59,356 nt of DNA from a virus: the IMG/VR virus record IMGVR_UViG_3300034073_001486, positions 1 to 59,356 of that record; one strand, given 5' to 3'. Both the position numbers and the translations under genes were made by a program. Below are positions 9,295-17,465 of this stretch, one piece after another. The stretch's first letter is position 1. Every line of letters begins with the position of its first letter. The notes beneath the pieces were generated by a model. It made no database searches and was not told where the DNA came from. It saw nothing but the letters and a program-made list of their open reading frames with translations.

Positions 9295-11024
9295 TGCTGC
9301 ATCGCTCCTTGGGGGGCTAGGTAAATCGCACCATCGTCATCGGACTTGCGTTCTCGCCTCCGCTTCTCGGCCAAGTACTTCACCCACCAGGGCTCGGGGC
9401 CCCATGCCTTGGGCGGCGGGTGATACTTGGGCTCAAAGGCACAGAGGTACTCAAGCGTCTGGCAGGCATGCACGTCTCCTCGCGTTTGCGGGGCGTCGGT
9501 GACAAACACCTGACCGTTGACCGTCGTTGTCTTCTTGCGATACCGCCGCATCTCGCGGACAAGGTTGGGGCAAGAGCCTTCCAAGATTTTGAGCTTGGTT
9601 GTCCCGTCGCCTTTGATGTGCAGCAACTGGCGAACGAGGGCCGTGCGGGCTGGGATGTCGTCGGAGCCCGGAATGAACCCAAACCCAGTGAGCTGGGCCT
9701 TAATGTTCCGCTTCTTCAGCTCCTCCGTGTACAGCTCATGCGGCAACCGGCCTGAGCCCAAGTCCCGGAGCAAGCCGCCGTGCATGTCCATGATCATGGC
9801 ATGGATGTGCTGGTCCTTGACCTTCTCTGCGAACTGCTCGCCCCAGATCAGGGCGTTGGCGTTGCGGATGTACAGCTCGTCATAGATCAGTAGGAATCGC
9901 TCGTCTGGCGGCACGGCCGCGAACAGGCTCGCCATCACCGCATGGCCTGGGTCGATGGAGACATAACGGGTCCAGTCGGGCGGGATCTGGCCGGCGGGGA
10001 GATTGTCTCGCGGGTAGCTGTGGACCGACAGATTGAACGTCGGATACATCAGCGTCGACTCGGTGGTGAACTCACCCTCGGCACGCATTCGCAGCTCGTC
10101 CTGCCCGAGAGCCGACCACCGTTCGATGTTCTTCCGCTTTTCCTCGTCGTCGATATGGGCGTTGTCCAAGAACCGGAGAACGAACTTCTTAATGATCGGC
10201 TTGTCGGCGGCCTCCTCCTCGGCCTTCTCGGCACGCTCGCACAAGCCAAGAAGCGCATCGTTCTTGCTCCACGGCATAGCCGACCAAACGAAGCGGCCCT
10301 TGCGGTCAGAGAGGCGGGCCTGCATCTCACCCACCCACCGCTCGTTGTTGATGTCTTCGTCGATGTGGACGAGGTCGGCTTGGAAGCCCTGCGGCGGCTC
10401 GCCTTCACTGGAGAAGCAGTAGATCGTCCAGCCGTTGGTCAGCTCGCACTTGTTGAGGTAGCCAGCGTTCTTCTGCGTCCACGCCATGTCTTTGATGAGC
10501 CGAGGCGGGATCAGCGGAGGGCAGGGCTTCGACTCACGCTTGCGATGGGCGTCGGCCCCGGGGCGGTAGGCACGCCACTGCTGCGTCTCCTCGTCGCGGA
10601 TCATCCGGAACGCCCCGGCCTTAAACAGCATCGGGTACACCACCATGCCGATGTGCTGCCAGTTCTTGCCGATGATCACCAAGTTCCCGTTTTCCTTCGG
10701 GTACTTGTCATAGGGGTCTGAGCCCGTAGCGGCGCGGGCATCCTCCACAAACGAGCAGGCCGATTTTCCGGATCTGTTTCCGCCGATTACCAGCCTTTCA
10801 GATGCCATGCACTTGTGAAACTCTTCCTGCAACGGCATCGGCTCGTACAGCCGCAACGCCTCAATGCGGCGCTGGGCCAGCTCCGACTGGGCGTCCTTGA
10901 GCTGGGCAATCTGATGGGCCGACAGCCCGTCAGATGCCTGAGCCTTCGGGACCAGCGGCGGCGGAATCTGCGGATGTCTTGGTCGTCGCATGACGCTTCT
11001 CGGTGAAGTGGCTACAGAAATCAT
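9291..11024 (-). CDS. Terminase large subunit (577 aa)
   Basis: ATPase of the DNA packaging motor with a C-terminal nuclease. Walker A GGNRSGKS is at residues 81-88 and Walker B DLVHIDED at 217-224. The RNase-H-like nuclease carries SIDPG (Asp358), MDMHG and GDVHACQTLEY. ATG at 11024 overlaps the upstream TGA as ATGA. An internal ATG at codon 12 (10991) would reduce overlap with the overprinted gene at 10930-11145. The first 30 residues are Pro/Arg rich. Confidence 0.93.
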   Translation of the reverse strand: MISVATSPRSVMRRPRHPQIPPPLVPKAQASDGLSAHQIAQLKDAQSELAQRRIEALRLYEPMPLQEEFHKCMASERLVIGGNRSGKSACSFVEDARAATGSDPYDKYPKENGNLVIIGKNWQHIGMVVYPMLFKAGAFRMIRDEETQQWRAYRPGADAHRKRESKPCPPLIPPRLIKDMAWTQKNAGYLNKCELTNGWTIYCFSSEGEPPQGFQADLVHIDEDINNERWVGEMQARLSDRKGRFVWSAMPWSKNDALLGLCERAEKAEEEAADKPIIKKFVLRFLDNAHIDDEEKRKNIERWSALGQDELRMRAEGEFTTESTLMYPTFNLSVHSYPRDNLPAGQIPPDWTRYVSIDPGHAVMASLFAAVPPDERFLLIYDELYIRNANALIWGEQFAEKVKDQHIHAMIMDMHGGLLRDLGSGRLPHELYTEELKKRNIKAQLTGFGFIPGSDDIPARTALVRQLLHIKGDGTTKLKILEGSCPNLVREMRRYRKKTTTVNGQVFVTDAPQTRGDVHACQTLEYLCAFEPKYHPPPKAWGPEPWWVKYLAEKRRRERKSDDDGAIYLAPQGAMQQ

Positions 11025-11145
11025 TCGCCGCCACTATCGGCCACCCGTCCGACTGCGGTGTCAGGTGACACGTTCCCGTCATCGGCGGGTACTGGGTCTT
11101 CACTGCTGGGTACATCAAGAACCACTGGCAGTCTTTGCAGTTCAT
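10930..11145 (-). CDS. Overprinted Cys4 zinc-finger-like small protein (71 aa)
   Basis: Lies completely across the junction of the putative small and large terminase genes, on the same strand but in the third frame. It has a strong AGGAG site seven bases before its ATG. The sequence MNCKDCQWFL, GTCHL, WPIVAANDFCSHFT places Cys3, Cys6, Cys26 and Cys44 as in the widespread CxxC-W...GxCxR...WPxVxxxDxCGxF phage and bacterial family. The match to that pattern is too good to be a chance frame. After residue 48 the sequence is low complexity. Confidence 0.6.
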   Translation of the reverse strand: MNCKDCQWFLMYPAVKTQYPPMTGTCHLTPQSDGWPIVAANDFCSHFTEKRHATTKTSADSAAAGPEGSGI

Positions 11146-11641
11146 CTCGCTTCTCCTGGAGCTTGACGCTCAACGCGGCCTCTAAGACCTGTCGACGGAT
11201 CTCCGCCTCCAGCTCTTCGTCGGTCATCAGATCGAACGGTTTCTTCGCCCCGCCCATGGCGGTGTTGTTCTGGACCAGCCGCATCACCGAGTCCAGCATC
11301 TTGGTGCGGAACGCTCCGCCCACGGGCGAGTCGTAGTACTGTTTCATGTAGGCGTTGGCGAACCCACGCACGCCACCGAAGTACTCCATGAGCGTCTCAA
11401 GCAGCTCGGAGGAGTGGGGGATGTTGGCGCCGCCGATGCGGGCCGCCGCGACGAAGAGATCGACGCCGCCCTTCTCAATCTGGTCCAGCTTCTTGTTTCG
11501 CTTGACCTTGCGCCCCTTCCGCTCCTTCTTGTTGCGGCACTTGCGACACCGGGCGTGAAAGCCGTCCTTGCTGCGATGGTAGTAGGTAGCGGTGGCAGGG
11601 TATTCGACCCCACAGTCGATGCACTTCTTAGACTGTTCCAA
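11021..11641 (-). CDS. Zinc-ribbon protein upstream of terminase, candidate small terminase subunit (206 aa)
   Basis: Residues 7-36 form a zinc ribbon: CIDC, YYHRSKDGFHARC, RKC. This resembles the ribbon in front of phage HNH proteins, including the one at 35704-36219 here. A lysine/arginine tract (KKERKGRKVKRNKK) follows, then helices with FVAAARIGGANIPHSSELLE and EELEAEIRRQVLEAALSVKL. Position directly before the large subunit with an ATGA overlap supports a small terminase subunit, but no classical HTH is evident. The last 40 residues are low complexity and overlap the overprinted gene. Confidence 0.6.
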   Translation of the reverse strand: MEQSKKCIDCGVEYPATATYYHRSKDGFHARCRKCRNKKERKGRKVKRNKKLDQIEKGGVDLFVAAARIGGANIPHSSELLETLMEYFGGVRGFANAYMKQYYDSPVGGAFRTKMLDSVMRLVQNNTAMGGAKKPFDLMTDEELEAEIRRQVLEAALSVKLQEKRDELQRLPVVLDVPSSEDPVPADDGNVSPDTAVGRVADSGGE

Positions 11642-12533
11642 CAGCCCGCACGGTAAACGGCCCCTTGGCCGTTGTGATGCAGTTAGGGGAGTTCAGATCA
11701 ACGAGTTTGACGTTGGGGTCGTAGCCGGCGTCCCAGGAGTCCTTGAGTTTGCTGGCCACGTTCTTGGCTTCGATGAAGACCGGCTTGCCGACACAGAGCG
11801 GCTTCCAGTGCCCAGCCCACGCAGACCAGTTACAGAAGACCGGATTGTATCCCAGCTTCTGCGTGCCAACCAAAGAAAGGTCTCGCGTCTGTGTAACATC
11901 TTCGGTACTGGCTTTCTGGGACTGGTACTTGTCGGGGAACTCATAGTAATACCACGGCTTGTCGGCGGTCGTCTTTGGCTCGGTCAGCTCAAAGCACCGC
12001 ATGTCGTACATAATCAGGCCCGTGGGCAGGGCGGCACATTCTTGGATGCCATCCAGCTTGGCGGCCGTGTGACGGTCGTACATCTCCAACTGGAAGTCGG
12101 GATTGACGTTATCGCTCCGCATGTTCTGCCAGCGGAACACGTACACGCACTCATGCGGCGGCGGGCCACAGTACGGAGCCCCGATGCACACCGGTCCCTT
12201 GGGGTAATGGTCGACGAGGAAGTCGAACGAGGACTGGAAGAACGGCTTGGCCAGCGGGTCCGTGCCGGCATACATGTCCGGCTTCATGTCGGAGTCGATC
12301 ATCACCAAGACATCGACGCCAAACTCTCGGGCCATGAGAACGGCCCGGTTGCGGGTCATGGTGATCGGCGTATCGGCAAGGTTCCAGATGCGGACGTTTT
12401 CGACTCGCTGGTCCTTGGAGATGGCGGCGACGAGGGGGGTCATCCACTCGCGAATGTCCGGGTGTTCCGAAGAAATCCCGCCATTACCGCCATAGCTGAA
12501 CGTACAGAAACCGACGTTGAACTTCTGGATCAT
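11628..12533 (-). CDS. GT-A fold glycosyltransferase (301 aa)
   Basis: Residues 58-82 read TMTRNRAVLMARE then VDVLVMIDSDM; the DSD (80-82) is the metal- and nucleotide-sugar-binding motif of GT-A enzymes. Further family-like parts are CIGAPYCGPPPHECVYVF and AALPTGLIMYDMRCFE. ATG 12533 follows GAGGTG; a GTG six bases earlier is less likely. It could glycosylate virion proteins, DNA or host surface. It is the first gene after a consensus promoter and leads the packaging operon. Confidence 0.8.
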   Translation of the reverse strand: MIQKFNVGFCTFSYGGNGGISSEHPDIREWMTPLVAAISKDQRVENVRIWNLADTPITMTRNRAVLMAREFGVDVLVMIDSDMKPDMYAGTDPLAKPFFQSSFDFLVDHYPKGPVCIGAPYCGPPPHECVYVFRWQNMRSDNVNPDFQLEMYDRHTAAKLDGIQECAALPTGLIMYDMRCFELTEPKTTADKPWYYYEFPDKYQSQKASTEDVTQTRDLSLVGTQKLGYNPVFCNWSAWAGHWKPLCVGKPVFIEAKNVASKLKDSWDAGYDPNVKLVDLNSPNCITTAKGPFTVRAVGTV

Positions 12534-12555
12534 AGTCACCTCGGGGGAGAGTGAT

Positions 12556-12584
12556 AGTGTAACAGATTACTGTACGGCTGTCAA
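12556..12584 (-). promoter_or_regulatory. Sigma70-type promoter for the packaging operon
   Basis: On the minus strand TTGACA (12579-12584), a 17-base spacer and TACACT (12556-12561) lie 23-51 bases before the glycosyltransferase ATG. The -35 box is perfect and the spacer ideal. Predicted start is near 12549, giving a leader of only about 15 bases. Confidence 0.75.
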
Positions 12585-13567
12585 CCGAAGAGTCCGGCCA
12601 GCGGGTTCGCCCATCCTCCGCGCACCATGTCGCCCGCTTGGCCCCACATGGCACCGAAGTCTCGGCTCGGCTGGTAGAACTGCGGCGCCTCGCCTCGCCC
12701 GTAGACGCCCGACTGCGCCGACTGGCGACCACGTTCCTCGTTGAGCCTTTGGATGAAAGCATCACGCTGGGCGAAGAACTGCTTCGGATCGTACGAACGA
12801 CCGTCGAAGCCGGTCATGGTCGTCTGAAACTCAGACGGCCGAGGAGTCGGAGGAGGGGCGTCCGGCTGCCTGCGAGTGGTGCGTTCCGCCATGGTCTCAA
12901 AGACCATCGGCTGCATCGGGTTGTATGGGGTGCCTTGGGGCTGTGGCTGGATGGGCTGGGCGGGGGCAGAGGGGCTCTTGTACACCTCTCGCGGGTCCAT
13001 CCCCGCATTCCAGTACACGTCGCCTGGGGCGTCGGCAGGGCGTGGCGGGGGGGGAGACGACGTGGACCCTCCAGTTCGCCAGTCGTAGTATTTGGTGAAC
13101 ACGCCGTCCCATTGCGCAGAAGCAGGGCCTGCGCCGCCCTGCGGTCCTTGGCCGCTGGGCCGGGCAAGACGGTAGCCGTCGTCACTGTACATTCGATATG
13201 GCTTGTCCCCAGAGCCGTTGGCACCACCGGCCGTGGGGGCAGGCGACGGAGGCCGTGGGCCAGTGCTTGGCATCGCCCCTGGGTTGCGGCGCTGCCAGTC
13301 GGCGTATGCCTCCGCCATAGGAGTGCCGCCGGACGGCTGCGGCTTATAGGCGTCCATGTCTGGAGCCTTGGTCGGCGCCGGGCTGCTTGTCGGTCCCTTG
13401 AGCGTCTTGCCCTGGGGCTGCATGACCGGGGCGAGCGTGGCAGGGTTCCGGCCAGCAGGAGTCTGGATGTTCTGCCCACGGTTGCCAAAAAGGCGCGTCT
13501 GGAACTGTCGGTAGGAGTCTCCGGCGGCCTGTCGCTGCTGCTGCGTCATCCCGGGCAGAGTCTGCAT
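12581..13567 (-). CDS. Proline-rich disordered virion-associated protein (328 aa)
   Basis: ATG 13567 overlaps the upstream stop as TGATG. The protein is dominated by Pro, Gly, Gln and Ser (PTSSPAPTKAPDMDAYKPQP, GPRPPSPAPTAGG, IQPQPQGTPYNP) and is predicted to be disordered, with short ordered parts such as FDGRSYDPKQFFAQRDAFIQ. The end NPLAGLFG resembles the C termini of two Gln-rich proteins at 50.1-50.8 kb. Probably a minor capsid, internal or ejection protein; not assigned further. Confidence 0.6.
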   Translation of the reverse strand: MQTLPGMTQQQRQAAGDSYRQFQTRLFGNRGQNIQTPAGRNPATLAPVMQPQGKTLKGPTSSPAPTKAPDMDAYKPQPSGGTPMAEAYADWQRRNPGAMPSTGPRPPSPAPTAGGANGSGDKPYRMYSDDGYRLARPSGQGPQGGAGPASAQWDGVFTKYYDWRTGGSTSSPPPPRPADAPGDVYWNAGMDPREVYKSPSAPAQPIQPQPQGTPYNPMQPMVFETMAERTTRRQPDAPPPTPRPSEFQTTMTGFDGRSYDPKQFFAQRDAFIQRLNEERGRQSAQSGVYGRGEAPQFYQPSRDFGAMWGQAGDMVRGGWANPLAGLFG

Positions 13568-13716
13568 CACCGATCCTCCTGCGTCACTGAGTCGGTCCCT
13601 ACGCCCATGCCGTACAGCATCCGCAGCCGCTCCATGTCCTCAGAGGAAAGCGACTGGCGGGCCTCCGCGATCAGTTGGCGGAGGAAGTCCAGGTTTTGAA
13701 TGGCTGGTGCGTCCAT
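13567..13716 (-). CDS. Small helical protein (49 aa)
   Basis: Reads MDAPAIQNLDFLRQLIAEA, SSEDMERLRMLYGMG: two amphipathic helices. It is coupled by TGATG to the proline-rich gene that follows. No good Shine-Dalgarno site is present before ATG 13716; the hairpin just upstream may affect initiation. A longer frame to 13956 exists but is antisense-like to nothing and covers the capsid-decoration gene in another frame, so it was not used. Confidence 0.5.
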   Translation of the reverse strand: MDAPAIQNLDFLRQLIAEARQSLSSEDMERLRMLYGMGVGTDSVTQEDR

Positions 13717-13726
13717 ATGTGAGAAA

Positions 13727-13756
13727 CGCCGCCGGCAGTGTGACCTACCGGCGGCG
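13727..13756 (-). terminator. Strong GC hairpin after the decoration-protein gene
   Basis: CGCCGCCGG (13727-13735) pairs perfectly with CCGGCGGCG (13748-13756) around a 12-base loop. On the minus strand it is followed by GTTTCTC, a weak U-tract. It lies between the capsid genes and the 49-aa gene and probably reduces or regulates read-through from the abundant capsid mRNA. Confidence 0.6.
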
Positions 13757-13781
13757 CCCCCGATTGCCCGCGAAGGGCGTA

Positions 13782-14372
13782 TTAGTACTTGGTGTCGACG
13801 ACGGCAAGGACAGCGGTGCCAGTGGTGGCACCGACGCTGCACGCACGGCCGATCACGCCAAGCTCGGCGTTCCCGACGTTCGACGTGGCAGCACTGACCG
13901 TGCTGGGACCGACGCGGCCCGCTGTGGTGGCTCCAGCCGACGCGGCAGTCACGCACGCGAGCCGGTCACCCACCGCAACGTCCGTGCCGGACAGGGCGAC
14001 CGCAACTTCGGTCGGGCCCTGCACCGTCACCCAAAACACATCGTTGGCAGCCACGCCGCCAGCCGGAAGATGCTCGTCGACCACGCCAACGAACTCCTCG
14101 TTGGTCACGGCCGCGTAGCCCTTCACTTCCTCAAACACGGCCGGTCCCGACGTGGTGGTGTCGAACTTGACAACCCGCTTCGGAAGCAGCGCCGCACCCG
14201 AGGTGTTGCGAACCGCCACGCACGTCTTCAGACGATTGCTGCGAATCACGCCCGTGGTGGGGTCAACGTCCGGGAAGTGCTTGATAACACCCACCCAGTT
14301 GCCGCCGTCAGTGGCCGAGGACACACCGAGCGTCTGGCCAAGAGCGAACGGCGGATCAGAAAGCAGACTCAT
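13782..14372 (-). CDS. Head decoration or capsid-associated protein (196 aa)
   Basis: Directly downstream of the major capsid gene, with GAGAGGT before its ATG. It is beta rich, with AVRNTSGAALLPKRVVKFD, FVGVVDEHLPAGGVAANDVFWVTVQG and AVGDRLACVTAASAG, a layout like DUF2190-type and other capsid cement proteins in which two small beta modules surround a conserved VAxGDxL/CVT segment. There is no signal peptide. Expected to be present in many copies on the head. Confidence 0.7.
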   Translation of the reverse strand: MSLLSDPPFALGQTLGVSSATDGGNWVGVIKHFPDVDPTTGVIRSNRLKTCVAVRNTSGAALLPKRVVKFDTTTSGPAVFEEVKGYAAVTNEEFVGVVDEHLPAGGVAANDVFWVTVQGPTEVAVALSGTDVAVGDRLACVTAASAGATTAGRVGPSTVSAATSNVGNAELGVIGRACSVGATTGTAVLAVVDTKY

Positions 14373-14393
14373 GTCAATTTACCTCTCTTGTTA

Positions 14394-15503
14394 TTAGGCC
14401 AGGGCCGCAAGTTTGAAGAAGTTGCGCGGCGTCTTGAACTTCAAGTTGCCGAGCGTGCTTACTACATACCGAAATTGCTGCGTTTGTTCGTCGTAAAAGG
14501 GCCCCTCACTGACCATCAACTGGTTCTCCATGCAGAGGAGCTCCATGTTGCCGATGGCCAGACCGTAGCCGGTGTTGGCGGGCACCGAGTTCTCGCCCGA
14601 GATTTCAACACCGTCCAGCTCAAACACGTCGGTGAAGCCGTAGCTCCGCAGACCGTTCGTCCGGCTGACGATCACCCGCTCCTTGGCGTCCAGCGTGTTC
14701 AAGAAATCGATGAACAGCCGGCGATCTAGGAGGACCATGTCGATCTGGTCCTCGGCCGAGTCGTTGCGACGAGTCTGGTGAATCGCTTCACGCACAGCCT
14801 TCACGCAGTTGGCGGCCCAAGTGCTGCCACCGAAGTACGTGCTGGTGTGGTTAACGATCACGGGAGAGTAAAAGTCAAATTCACTGTCAGCTTCGCCATT
14901 CGGCCACACGCCCGACTTTTGCGAGCCGCCGTAGGCACCCAGCACAGTCGACAGACCGGCGTAGGTGTCGGACGGATACGCAAACGGGTCAGCCGCGTTG
15001 GCCGTCCGCTGGGCGCCGGTCGACACATTGACCGTGCCGTTGGTGCCCATGAACGACTCAATGCCATGGAACCGCAGCTCGTTGCCAGCAGCGTAACCAT
15101 CGATGGTCCACTCCTTGGCGAGGTACTGCTCCATGCTCGTCAGGAGACGCTGGCTCATCTTGCCGGCGACGTTGACAAGCGCCTGAGCCGAGCGGTTCTC
15201 AAGCATTTCCTTCTTGTAAATGGCGTCTGTAACTTGGGCGCCCCGGTACTCAAGCTCCGCATTCTTCCAGAGATTCTGGCGTGCGAAGGAGCGAGGAGTC
15301 TCGCCGTTGTTACCAGACGGCGTGTGATTTCGGTACTGGATTTCCCAGTCGAAACCCCGGCCGCTCATGTTAGTGCGGATGTTACCGGAACCTTCCAGCG
15401 CCGCAAACACCTTGTACTTGCGAAGGCTCGCCACCTCCTCCTCACGGAGATGGTTGACGATGGTCGTCGCAATGGAACGTGCCCAATCAGTCGAACTTGC
15501 CAT
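14394..15503 (-). CDS. Major capsid protein (369 aa)
   Basis: Follows the scaffold gene with a TGATG overlap and has GGAG eight bases before the ATG. Segments such as FDWEIQYRNHTPSGNNG, GAQVTDAIYKKEMLENRSAQALV, HTSTYFGGSTWAANCVKAVREA and VLLDRRLFIDFLNTLDAKERVIVSR are typical of HK97-fold capsid proteins of podovirus-like phages. The order portal, scaffold, capsid and decoration supports it. No N-terminal delta-domain is evident because a separate scaffold exists. Confidence 0.85.
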   Translation of the reverse strand: MASSTDWARSIATTIVNHLREEEVASLRKYKVFAALEGSGNIRTNMSGRGFDWEIQYRNHTPSGNNGETPRSFARQNLWKNAELEYRGAQVTDAIYKKEMLENRSAQALVNVAGKMSQRLLTSMEQYLAKEWTIDGYAAGNELRFHGIESFMGTNGTVNVSTGAQRTANAADPFAYPSDTYAGLSTVLGAYGGSQKSGVWPNGEADSEFDFYSPVIVNHTSTYFGGSTWAANCVKAVREAIHQTRRNDSAEDQIDMVLLDRRLFIDFLNTLDAKERVIVSRTNGLRSYGFTDVFELDGVEISGENSVPANTGYGLAIGNMELLCMENQLMVSEGPFYDEQTQQFRYVVSTLGNLKFKTPRNFFKLAALA

Positions 15504-16528
15504 CAGATCACTCCATCAGTTACGAGTTGGCTTTTCAGCCTCTCTTCAAAGCTCATCCTCTGGCGCGGTGCCCGAGGCTCTGTAGTTCCAGCACTCCGGT
15601 TTGGAGTGCGTGTTGCACGCTCCCGAAGGAACTGCATGTTCGATTGCGCCACCGGATCAGCCGGTGGGGCGGGTGGCGGAGGAGCCGCTGGCGGGGCGGC
15701 AGGCGGCACGGCGGGAGCCTGCTGCATCTGCTGGTACCGCAGGTTGAGCAGGTCACGCTGGAGCATGCCAGTGGCAAACTGCCAGCGGGCCTTCGGGTCT
15801 TGGATGCCAATCTCGGCGGCCTGGGCGATGTAGCCCTGGATGGCCCGACCCTCGGGCGTGACCTGCCCCTGCTGGTCGTACAGCCAATCGGAGTTCTGAC
15901 GCTCCAGATCCTGCACGTAGTTCTGCGCGGTGTACTGGCCGAGCTGCTGCTGAACAAGCTCCTGCGCCTTCTGCATGGCGACCTGTTCAACGAACGGCTT
16001 CAGAGTATTTTCCGGATCAGTGACAAGCTTACGGGCGAAGTTGGCCGTGTAGGCTTGGTACTCGCGGAGCCGCTGGGCGGCGTCGAACGGAGCGTCCGGA
16101 GAAATAATTTCCTTGCCAGTCTGCGGATCACGGACGATGAAGTTCTTCCAGTCGTCTTTGATCTCCGGAGGAGCCCACCACTTCGGGGCCTCCGGCTGCT
16201 TGGGCTTGCTTGCTTCGGCCTGCGCCCGCTGCCACTCCGAGAACGCCTTCTGGTTCTTCAGATACTCTTGGGCGTAGGGAACGATTTGCTGGTACTGCTG
16301 GAGCTGCCGCTGGCTTTCGATGTAGCCCTGCTTGGCGCGGTACAGATCCTGAGCGATGGACAGGTCGTCGGCCTGTGAGTACTCGGGGAGCGCTTTGAAG
16401 GCCGCCCACGGAGTTGCAAAACCACTGCCCGAAGATGCTTCCGGCTGTGATTCCGTAACAGGCGCGTCGGCAACCGGAGCCTCGGGGGCGTCAACCGGCG
16501 CGGAATTCTGGAGGTCTTCTTCTGCCAT
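15503..16528 (-). CDS. Scaffolding protein (341 aa)
   Basis: Acidic, Pro/Ala-rich N terminus (VDAPEAPVADAPVTESQPE), long Gln/Ala-rich helices (YIESQRQLQQYQQIVPYAQE, FVEQVAMQKAQELVQQQLGQ), a proline linker and a basic C-terminal helix (RMSFEERLKSQLVTDGVI) that would contact the capsid. This domain plan and the place just before the capsid gene are those of phage scaffolds. ATG 16528 is preferred because AAGGAG and AGGTG lie upstream. Confidence 0.8.
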   Translation of the reverse strand: MAEEDLQNSAPVDAPEAPVADAPVTESQPEASSGSGFATPWAAFKALPEYSQADDLSIAQDLYRAKQGYIESQRQLQQYQQIVPYAQEYLKNQKAFSEWQRAQAEASKPKQPEAPKWWAPPEIKDDWKNFIVRDPQTGKEIISPDAPFDAAQRLREYQAYTANFARKLVTDPENTLKPFVEQVAMQKAQELVQQQLGQYTAQNYVQDLERQNSDWLYDQQGQVTPEGRAIQGYIAQAAEIGIQDPKARWQFATGMLQRDLLNLRYQQMQQAPAVPPAAPPAAPPPPAPPADPVAQSNMQFLRERATRTPNRSAGTTEPRAPRQRMSFEERLKSQLVTDGVI

Positions 16529-16613
16529 GTTCACCTAGCTCCTTCGCGGGTAAGGGGGGTCTAGGGAACTAATGCACGGCTAAGTGCAGGTTTGTTACCG
16601 ATTTACGGCGGCG
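16529..16613 (-). promoter_or_regulatory. Short intergenic region before the scaffold gene
   Basis: Holds a small inverted repeat TGCAC (16573-16577) and GTGCA (16584-16588), the purine-rich leader and the scaffold Shine-Dalgarno site. I found no consensus promoter. It may contain a processing site or a phage-sigma promoter. Confidence 0.3.
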
Positions 16614-17465
16614 CTACTGCTGCTCCTGCATCGCACCAGCAGCCATCGGGGCAAGAAGCCCATACTTTCGCAGGATGCGGATGGAGTCTTCGGTGCCGGG
16701 GTACATCACGTACACCCCAGTGCCCACGTCCATCCCCGGCACGCCGGCGTCGAAAAGTTCCCTCGCCGCTCGGTCGCCGCCAACGGCATCGAACATCTTG
16801 TGGTCAACGCCTAGCCCAGCATCTTTGGCAAAGGCGTTACGCAGGAGCCCGTACACCTCCTTGCCCTTCATCATGTCCGGATACTCGTCGGCAAGCGCCA
16901 GTAGCTCCATTCGCTCGTCTCGGTCCTTCACGCGGCCAAACACGCCCCGCAGGCGTTCCAGCACATCTGGGCTCACCGGCTCGTCGTAACGCAGGAGTGC
17001 CTCTCGCGGATATTCGATATCCACTTCGTACGTGCGGCCCACCTTGTGCGGCAACTTGCCGTACAGCGACAGCGTCTCCTTGTCCAGCCGATCCAACACT
17101 GCGAACGTCTCGTCGTCGGCTGGGCCTCGCAGACCCAGCACGCTATCGGGGCCGGGGTCGACGCTGCGCTCGTCGAACAATTTGTTGTATTGCCGCCGAA
17201 GCTCTTTGATTTTGTCAATGACGGCCTGGGTTTCCGGATCGCGATAGACGCCGGGGCGAAGGTCTTCTCCAGATGGCAGAAACTGCTTCGTCTTTGGCTC
17301 GGCATCGGCAAAGTACCCGCCGCGACCATACATCTGCTCCCCAGCGCCCTTGCCCATGTGTGTCGAAAAGTCAAACCTGTCAAAGTCGTACGGGCTGGCG
17401 TGGTACGCACGGATGGTCTGCCGTACGGCGTCTCCGAGTTCATCGGCGTACTGACTAACGGGCAT
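16614..17465 (-). CDS. ADP-ribosyltransferase-like protein of phage polyvalent type (283 aa)
   Basis: Residues 18-60 read IRAYHASPYDFDRFDFSTHM, GEQMYGRGGYFADAEPKTKQ, the [RF]YHGSPxxFxxF...G.GxYFxD signature of the ART-PolyVal group, in which the H-Y-x motifs bind NAD. Near the end GVYVMYPGTEDSIRILRKYG matches the closing YVxFxxxxIxIL segment. It overlaps the previous gene by 11 bases, with GGAG before its ATG. Being in the head-gene block suggests that it is packaged and injected to modify host proteins. Catalytic activity is not proven. Confidence 0.72.
   Translation of the reverse strand: MPVSQYADELGDAVRQTIRAYHASPYDFDRFDFSTHMGKGAGEQMYGRGGYFADAEPKTKQFLPSGEDLRPGVYRDPETQAVIDKIKELRRQYNKLFDERSVDPGPDSVLGLRGPADDETFAVLDRLDKETLSLYGKLPHKVGRTYEVDIEYPREALLRYDEPVSPDVLERLRGVFGRVKDRDERMELLALADEYPDMMKGKEVYGLLRNAFAKDAGLGVDHKMFDAVGGDRAARELFDAGVPGMDVGTGVYVMYPGTEDSIRILRKYGLLAPMAAGAMQEQQ

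Noticed and set aside
12638-14729. Plus-strand ORFs of 353 and 340 codons opposite capsid-region genes
   Set aside because: Arg-rich shadow translations with no motif, no ribosome-binding site and full overlap with well-supported minus-strand genes.
14778-16378. Plus-strand ORFs of 351 and 299 codons opposite the major capsid and scaffold genes
   Set aside because: Same reason: antisense to highly supported structural genes, no initiation signal.
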